From positions 1 to 20,090 of the forward strand of contig JAEWOA010000229.1 of assembly GCA_023461115.1 (NCBI GenBank): a stretch of DNA of 20,090 nucleotides. The letters are read 5' to 3'. This document shows, piece after piece, positions 12,784 to 17,509 of this stretch. Numbering within the stretch: position 1 is the first letter of the stretch; every line of letters starts with the position of its first letter. This stretch comes from Actinomycetes bacterium (lineage in GTDB: Bacteria; Actinomycetota; Actinomycetes; Actinomycetales; Cellulomonadaceae). The position numbers were made by a program, and so were the translations under genes. The notes under the pieces were generated by a model, which was given only the letters and a program-made list of their open reading frames with translations, had not been told where the DNA came from and did not search any database.

Positions 12784-15441
12784 TCAGGAGTAGATCCCCA
12801 GCTCGTACAGCGAGTACCCGTACGCGGTGCCGCGGGTGACGCCCTGCAGCCGCACGTAACGCGCGCTGCCGTCGACGTTCAGCGTGTCGACTCCGCCGTC
12901 GCCGTTGGCCACGGTGCTGAGCGTCGTCCAGGTGCTGCCGTTGTCGGACGTCTGGACGAGGTACCCCTTGGCGTACGCCGCCTCCCAGACCAACTGGATG
13001 GTGCGGAACGACTGCTTGGAGCCGAGGTCCACCTGGATCCACTCGTTGTCGGACCAGTTGGACGACCAGCGGGTGGTGTAGTCGCCGTCCACGGCCTGCC
13101 CGGGTGTCCAGTTGCCGTTCCACGGGTCGAACGACGAGGCCGTGGCGGTCTTGCCCTTGGCGATGTTCGTGCCGCTCACGGCGGGCGGGACCACCCGGAA
13201 CGAGACCGTCTGGACTCCGACGTTGCCCTTGCCGTCCTCGGCGAACAGGTAGGCCTTCCACACGCCGAGCGCCTGGGGCGCGGTGAACGTGAACACGTTG
13301 CCGTTGCGGGTGTGCTCGACCCACTGGAGGCCGCCCGCGTCGTTGATCGGCTGGCTGTTGACGAACGTGACGTAGTTGATCGGGTCGCCCTGCGGGTCGC
13401 TGACCGCCGCGCGGAGCGTCACCGTGGCGCCGGCGACGATGCTGGTGCTGTTGTCGATCGACATCGACTGGAAGGTCGGCGGGGTGTTGACGCCCGCGTT
13501 GCCCGCCGAGCCGCCGTACATCTTGGCGATCGCGTAGTAGCTCAGGCGCTTGTTGCCGCCGGGGATCACGTTGAACCAGATGCCGCCGAAGTCGCCCTCG
13601 GTGCCGTAGTGGAACATGGTCGCGCCCAGCGCCACGCCGTTGTGCTGGCCCAGGCAGTTCCAGGACTTGACGTAGCCGTTGGCGTTGTCCTGGTCGGTGC
13701 CCTGGTTCGGGATCCCGTTGACGTCCGGGTCCGCCTCCCACGAGCCGACCGGCCCGCCCTCGGTGAGGATGTACGGCTTGGTGTAGCCGCCGCTGACCCA
13801 CGTCTGCTTGGTCGAGCACACCGCGCCGTAGCTGTTCAGGCCGTAGAGGTCGAGCGCCGGGGTGTTCGCCTTGAGGTACGGCCAGGCGCCGGTCCATGCG
13901 TCGGTCGACGTGACCGGGTGGTTGGGGTCGATCTTCTTGATCTCGACCGCGACGTCGTTGACGAACTTGGCGTACGCGTTGCGGTTGGCCTCGACTCCCC
14001 CGCCCACCGTGCCGCACGAGCCCAGGCCCAGCAGCGACTCGTTGCCGACGTCCCACATGAGCACGCCGGGGTTGTCCTTGTAGGCGCGGACCTGCGTGAG
14101 GATGTCGTTCATCGACGTGCTCTTGTACGCCGCGTCGTTGACGTAGTCCGGGCAGCCGCCCGAGCCGGGCCCGCCACCGGGCGCCAGCCAGAACCCGGCG
14201 ATCACCCGGATGCCGTTGGCCGCGGCCTGGTCGAACAGCGTCTTGCTGCCCGCGTCCGTGCCCCACGTCCGGATCGTGTTGACGCCCATGGCCTTGAGGT
14301 TGGCGACGTGGCCCGCGAACTCCGAGATCGCCGGGCCCCACGTCATGCCCTTGACCACCCACTGCTTGCCGTCGACCTGCAGCGCCCAGTTGCCCTGCGA
14401 GCCCGCGACCTTGACCTTGCCGTCATTGGGCCCGTCGGGGATCCGGGGGTTGTAGAGGTCCCCCGTGGGCGTGGTGGGGTCGGTGGGGTCCGTCGGCGTC
14501 GTCGAGCCCGACGGTGTGGAGACCGTGACCTCCCAGAGCGAGAACCCGTAGCCGGTCGCGCGCGTCTGGAGGTTGAGGCGCAGGTAGCGGCCCTTGCCGG
14601 ACGCCGCGACCACCTGGTTGGCGCCGCCCGTGCCGTTGGTGACCGTCGCGATGGTCGTGAAGCCTGACGACGGGCTGTCCGAGACCTGCACCTGGAAGGT
14701 CTTGCCGTAGGCGGCCTCCCAGTTCAGGGTCACGCCGCACACGCTCGTCGACGCGCCCAGGTCCACCTGCCACCACTGGTTGTCGCTCCACGCGCTCGAC
14801 CAGCGGGTGCCCGCGTTCCCGTCCGCGGCCAGCTTGGACTGGTCGCCACCGCCCTCGGTCGAGGACGCCGAGGTCGTCTTGCCGGCCGCGACGTTGTCGT
14901 CGTCGCAGGCCGCCGGGTTCGTCGGTGTCGTGGGGTCGGTGGGCGTGGAGCCTGCCGAGCCGAACACCTGGAACTCCCACAGCGAGTAGCCGTAGCCCGT
15001 CCCGCGGGCCTGGCCCAGGAACCGGACGTACCGGCCGTCGCCGGACACCGCGAGCGACTCGTTGCCACCGGTCCCGCCCGTGCGTGAGTTGATCGTGGTC
15101 CAGCTCGAGCCGTCGTTCGAGACCTGGATGGCGTAGTTCTTGCCGTACGCGGCCTCCCAGCGCAGGTCGACCCGCTCGATGTGCGAGGTCTGGCCCAGGT
15201 CGACCTGGAGCCACTCCGCGTCGTTGGCGGCGGATGCCCAGCGTGTGCCGGTGTCGCCGTCGACGGCATACCGCGCGGCCAGGTAGTCGGTGTTCTCGGT
15301 GGAGGACGCGGTGGCGGTCTTGCCTTGTGAGAGCAGGACGGGCGCCGCCTGGGCCGCCGCCGGAAGGATCAGCCCGGCTGCGACGAGCGCGCCGGCCGTG
15401 ACGAGCCCGAGCAGGGCGCGCGCACGTGGGAATGTGGACAC
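12784..15441 (-). CDS. Secreted clan GH-A-type glycoside hydrolase with three F5/8-type-C domains, 885 aa
   Basis: Signal peptide (ALLGLVTAGALVAAGLI...AQA-AP), discoidin modules at about 33-161 and 182-309 with Thr/Pro/Asp linkers, a catalytic (beta/alpha)8-type domain at about 330-650, an Ig-like domain at about 653-750 and a third discoidin module at 757-885. The catalytic domain has the clan GH-A pattern: VKGMTWGP at strand 1, NLKAMGVNTIRTWG, acid/base E468 in WDVGNES, and nucleophile E561 in YILTEGGP. It is therefore probably a retaining glycosidase or transglycosylase. I cannot assign a CAZy family; GH2-, GH5- and GH72-like enzymes share the pattern. Substrate unknown; the three binding modules suggest an insoluble polymer. 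The GTG start is supported by GAGGAG 6 nt upstream. It is divergent from a LacI regulator that probably controls it. Confidence 0.85.
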   Translation of the reverse strand: MSTFPRARALLGLVTAGALVAAGLILPAAAQAAPVLLSQGKTATASSTENTDYLAARYAVDGDTGTRWASAANDAEWLQVDLGQTSHIERVDLRWEAAYGKNYAIQVSNDGSSWTTINSRTGGTGGNESLAVSGDGRYVRFLGQARGTGYGYSLWEFQVFGSAGSTPTDPTTPTNPAACDDDNVAAGKTTSASSTEGGGDQSKLAADGNAGTRWSSAWSDNQWWQVDLGASTSVCGVTLNWEAAYGKTFQVQVSDSPSSGFTTIATVTNGTGGANQVVAASGKGRYLRLNLQTRATGYGFSLWEVTVSTPSGSTTPTDPTDPTTPTGDLYNPRIPDGPNDGKVKVAGSQGNWALQVDGKQWVVKGMTWGPAISEFAGHVANLKAMGVNTIRTWGTDAGSKTLFDQAAANGIRVIAGFWLAPGGGPGSGGCPDYVNDAAYKSTSMNDILTQVRAYKDNPGVLMWDVGNESLLGLGSCGTVGGGVEANRNAYAKFVNDVAVEIKKIDPNHPVTSTDAWTGAWPYLKANTPALDLYGLNSYGAVCSTKQTWVSGGYTKPYILTEGGPVGSWEADPDVNGIPNQGTDQDNANGYVKSWNCLGQHNGVALGATMFHYGTEGDFGGIWFNVIPGGNKRLSYYAIAKMYGGSAGNAGVNTPPTFQSMSIDNSTSIVAGATVTLRAAVSDPQGDPINYVTFVNSQPINDAGGLQWVEHTRNGNVFTFTAPQALGVWKAYLFAEDGKGNVGVQTVSFRVVPPAVSGTNIAKGKTATASSFDPWNGNWTPGQAVDGDYTTRWSSNWSDNEWIQVDLGSKQSFRTIQLVWEAAYAKGYLVQTSDNGSTWTTLSTVANGDGGVDTLNVDGSARYVRLQGVTRGTAYGYSLYELGIYS
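12787..13173 (-). repeat. F5/8C module 3 of the glycoside hydrolase
   Basis: C-terminal discoidin-coding segment. Marks are DGDYTTRWSSNW, EWIQVDLGS, WEAAYAKGYLVQT and GTAYGYSLYEL. It is the most divergent of the six (SLYE instead of SLWE). Confidence 0.85.
14515..14898 (-). repeat. F5/8C module 2 of the glycoside hydrolase
   Basis: Discoidin-coding segment between the Thr/Pro linkers. Marks are TRWSSAWSDNQWW, WEAAYGKTFQVQV and RATGYGFSLWEV. Confidence 0.85.
14959..15345 (-). repeat. F5/8C module 1 of the glycoside hydrolase
   Basis: Discoidin-coding segment right after the signal peptide. Marks are DGDTGTRWASA, EWLQVDLGQ, WEAAYGKNYAIQV and GTGYGYSLWEFQV. It and module 1 of the beta-helix protein both follow the signal peptide with AAPV-L-SQGK. 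Confidence 0.85.
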
Positions 15442-15602
15442 AGGTGTCTCCTCGTCGGCCGCGGGCCCGGCAGTGCCGTGGTCGTCGTCGCTGACGCTCA
15501 GGCGTTGCCAGGCCGGGGCTTGTCATGTGGGTGGTCGCGCACCGCAACTGCCGACCTGGTGGTGGTCGCGTTCCGGCGGTTTCCGGGACTCGTCGGTGAA
15601 TC

Positions 15603-15620
15603 TTGGAAAGCGCTCTACCG
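15603..15620. promoter_or_regulatory. LacI-type operator candidate 1
   Basis: TTGGAAAGCGCTCTACCG has the central AGCGCT palindrome typical of LacI-family operators in actinobacteria, with imperfect outer arms. It lies between the candidate hydrolase promoter and the hydrolase start, where a bound repressor could block elongation. Confidence 0.55.
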
Positions 15621-15705
15621 TCGGGGCTGACGACGGGGCCGTGCCTTGACGCGGGATTGGCGCGCTGAGGCGCCGTGTCGCCGGGGTTTCCGGTTGTAGG
15701 TCCCG

Positions 15706-15734
15706 ATTTCACCCGCTCTGGGCGCGCGCGTCAA
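15706..15734 (-). promoter_or_regulatory. Candidate sigma-70-type promoter for the glycoside hydrolase
   Basis: On the minus strand TTGACG and TGAAAT are separated by 17 nt. The -35 is good, and the -10 matches TATAAT at four of six positions but lacks the important second A. It would give a leader of about 260 nt containing operator candidate 1. Confidence 0.3.
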
Positions 15735-15774
15735 GCCGTCTCGCCGCATCGGAGGAGTCACTCGTGTCCGAAAC

Positions 15775-15790
15775 TGGGAAAGCGCGATCC
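15775..15790. promoter_or_regulatory. LacI-type operator candidate 2
   Basis: TGGGAAAGCGCGATCC shares the GGAAAGCGC half-site with candidate 1 and lies across the expected -35 area of the regulator's own promoter, suggesting autoregulation. Confidence 0.5.
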
Positions 15791-15799
15791 TTATTGGTT

Positions 15800-15811
15800 T
15801 AGCATCGGCCC
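15800..15811 (+). promoter_or_regulatory. -10 element of a probable leaderless LacI transcript
   Basis: TAGCAT (15800-15805) fits TAnnnT and ends 6 nt before the ATG at 15812, which has no ribosome binding site. This spacing is the usual arrangement for leaderless mRNAs in actinobacteria. Confidence 0.55.
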
Positions 15812-16912
15812 ATGGACGACGAAGCCCCGGCCGCCGTGCTGCTGGAACGCGTGGACGGCGCCGACGCCCCACGCGGCGGGCCGTCGCGCGACACACCGGT
15901 CGCCCCCACGCTCGACGACGTGGCACGCGTGGCAGGAGTCTCGCGAGCCACCGTGTCCCGGGTCGTCAACGGCAAGCGACGCGTCGCGCCCGAGCTGCAG
16001 GAGGCGGTGCGCGCCGCGATCGCGACAGTCGGCTACGTGCCGAACCTCGCCGCCCGGTCCCTGGTCACGCGGCGCACCGGCTCGGTGATCGTCGTGGTCT
16101 CGGGCGCGGAGCACGAGACGGCAGGGGCCGTCGACTTCGCGGACCCGTTCTTCGGGCGCGTCGTCGGCGGCATGCTCCGCTCGCTTCGCCCGCGGGACGT
16201 CGACCCCGTGCTCATGCTCGCCGAGACCGATGCCGACCGGGCGCGCGTGCTCTCCGCGTTGCGCAACGGCAACGCGGACGGCGCCCTGCTCGTCTCCACG
16301 CACTCCGACGACCCATTGCCCGCGCTCATGGTCGAGGCGGGTGTGCCCGCGGTCCGGTTCGCGCGGCCCCCGTCGCCGCTGCCCATCAGCTACGTCGACC
16401 TCGCCAACTCGGACGGCGGGCGGCTCGCGGCCGACCACCTCGTCGAGCGCGGGCGCCGGCACGTGGCCGCCATCTCCGGGCCGCTCGACGTGCCCGCCGC
16501 GCGCGACCGGCTCGCGGGCTTCGAGGACGCGATGGCGCGCCACGGCCACGCATTCGTGCCCGCACGGGCGGGTAACTTCACCTACGCGAGCGGTGTGGCC
16601 GCCATGCACGAGCTGCTCGACAGTGAGCCCGAGCTCGACGCGGTGTTCGCCGGGAACGACCTCATGGCCCTCGGCGCGATCGCCGCGCTGCACGAGCGCG
16701 GCCGGAGCGTGCCGGACCAGGTGGCGGTGGTCGGCTTCGACGACACCGCCCTGGCGACGCTCGCGCGCCCTGGCCTGACCACGGTCCGCCAACCGATCGA
16801 GGAGATGGCGGCAGAGATGGCGCGCATCCTGCTCGACCAGGTCGCGCATCCCGGCACGCGGGAGACCTCCGTGATCTTCGAGCCCCGCCTGGTGGTCCGC
16901 GGCACTACCTGA
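15812..16912 (+). CDS. LacI-family transcriptional regulator, 366 aa
   Basis: After about 30 non-conserved residues comes the LacI helix-turn-helix and hinge: PTLDDVARVAGVSRATVSRVVNGKRR (about 32-57) with the YVPNLAARSL hinge helix at 75-84. A periplasmic-binding-protein-like sugar domain follows, with DPFFGRVVGG, AGNDLMALGAIAAL, VAVVGFDDTALATLARPGLTTVRQP and the C-terminal RLVVRGTT, all typical. Such regulators usually repress polysaccharide-use genes until an oligosaccharide binds. The gene is divergent from the discoidin glycoside hydrolase and shares two operator-like sites with it, so it is probably the local regulator and possibly autoregulated. The ligand is unknown. The start at ATG 15812 is supported by the leaderless promoter arrangement; translation could also begin nearer the helix-turn-helix. 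Confidence 0.92.
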   Translation: MDDEAPAAVLLERVDGADAPRGGPSRDTPVAPTLDDVARVAGVSRATVSRVVNGKRRVAPELQEAVRAAIATVGYVPNLAARSLVTRRTGSVIVVVSGAEHETAGAVDFADPFFGRVVGGMLRSLRPRDVDPVLMLAETDADRARVLSALRNGNADGALLVSTHSDDPLPALMVEAGVPAVRFARPPSPLPISYVDLANSDGGRLAADHLVERGRRHVAAISGPLDVPAARDRLAGFEDAMARHGHAFVPARAGNFTYASGVAAMHELLDSEPELDAVFAGNDLMALGAIAALHERGRSVPDQVAVVGFDDTALATLARPGLTTVRQPIEEMAAEMARILLDQVAHPGTRETSVIFEPRLVVRGTT

Positions 16913-16936
16913 CGCTGGGCACAGCCGCACAGCCGC

Positions 16937-17509
16937 TCAGCCGCTCAGGCGGGCCTTGCGGATCGGGCAGGCCCACGCGTGGAGGCCGGCCTCGTCGGCG
17001 GACAAGGGCTGGACGCAGTCCGGGCAGTGCAGGACGCCGCGCACCGCGAGCGGCGTGAACAGCGCCTCGATCACCGCCATGCACTGCCGCGGGTCGTAGT
17101 CCGAGGGGCCGAGGGTGTCCCAGACGTCCGCGAGGAAGTCGACGACGCCCGAGCGCCACACCAAGGCGGACCTGGCCGCGGCTCCTGCGCCGGCGCCGCG
17201 CGTGTCGTCGTCGAGCGTGTCGTCGAGCGTGCCGTCGTCGAGCGGGAAGAGGTCGTAGGCCGACGAGACCGGTGGCCCGACCTCGCGCCGCCCCAGCGCC
17301 CACGACAGCAGGTCGCCCAGGCGGCGGGAGACGAGCTGGTGGTCGGCCGCGGCGTGTGCCCAGGTGTCGGCGTCGGCGCGCCAGCGACGGACCGCACGCA
17401 GGAACTCGGCGGCCTCCGCGCCCGACGCGGCGCCCTCGACGAGCCGCGCGCTCACCGGTGGGAACACGGGCGCGTGCCCGAACGAGCCGTCACTCGTCGC
17501 GGTCGTCAC
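16937..17509 (-). CDS. Small protein with C-terminal zinc-ribbon-like motif, 190 aa
   Basis: I do not recognise a named family. The N-terminal two thirds look helical and soluble (EFLRAVRRWRADADTWAH, VSRRLGDLLSWALGRR), the middle has an acidic repeat (LDDGTLDDTLDDDT), and the C-terminus has CPDC and, 16 residues later, a third Cys in WACPIRKARL. Three Cys plus a nearby His (HAWAC) could form a zinc site. There is no signal peptide or membrane segment. An AGGAGG lies 7 nt before the GTG at 17509 but only 1 nt before an in-frame GTG at 17515, so 17509 is chosen. The start overlaps the end of the large effector-like gene by 20 nt, suggesting translational coupling. A role as partner, chaperone or immunity factor for that protein is possible from position only. 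Confidence 0.65.
   Translation of the reverse strand: MTTATSDGSFGHAPVFPPVSARLVEGAASGAEAAEFLRAVRRWRADADTWAHAAADHQLVSRRLGDLLSWALGRREVGPPVSSAYDLFPLDDGTLDDTLDDDTRGAGAGAAARSALVWRSGVVDFLADVWDTLGPSDYDPRQCMAVIEALFTPLAVRGVLHCPDCVQPLSADEAGLHAWACPIRKARLSG
17207..17245 (-). repeat. Short 12-bp repeats encoding an acidic LDD segment
   Basis: Two identical 12-bp units (17207-17218, 17219-17230) plus a 15-bp variant (17231-17245), encoding LDDGTLDDTLDDDT in the zinc-ribbon-like protein. Confidence 0.7.

Larger units (their letters stand above)
15442..15811. promoter_or_regulatory. Divergent control region between the glycoside hydrolase and LacI genes (370 nt)
   Basis: No gene is seen here. It holds two GGAAAGCGC operator-like elements (15603-15620 and 15775-15790), a candidate minus-strand promoter (15706-15734), a candidate leaderless promoter for the regulator (15800-15805), a 10-nt direct repeat GGTGGTCGCG at 15530-15539 and 15561-15570, and the GAGGAG site of the hydrolase near 15448-15453. 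It is less GC-rich and less codon-structured than its flanks. Confidence 0.7.

Noticed and set aside
16913..16944. Short CAGCCGCT-type direct repeats between the LacI and zinc-ribbon gene ends
   Set aside because: Only two to three imperfect copies, partly inside the stop region, with no pairing; probably chance in GC-rich DNA.
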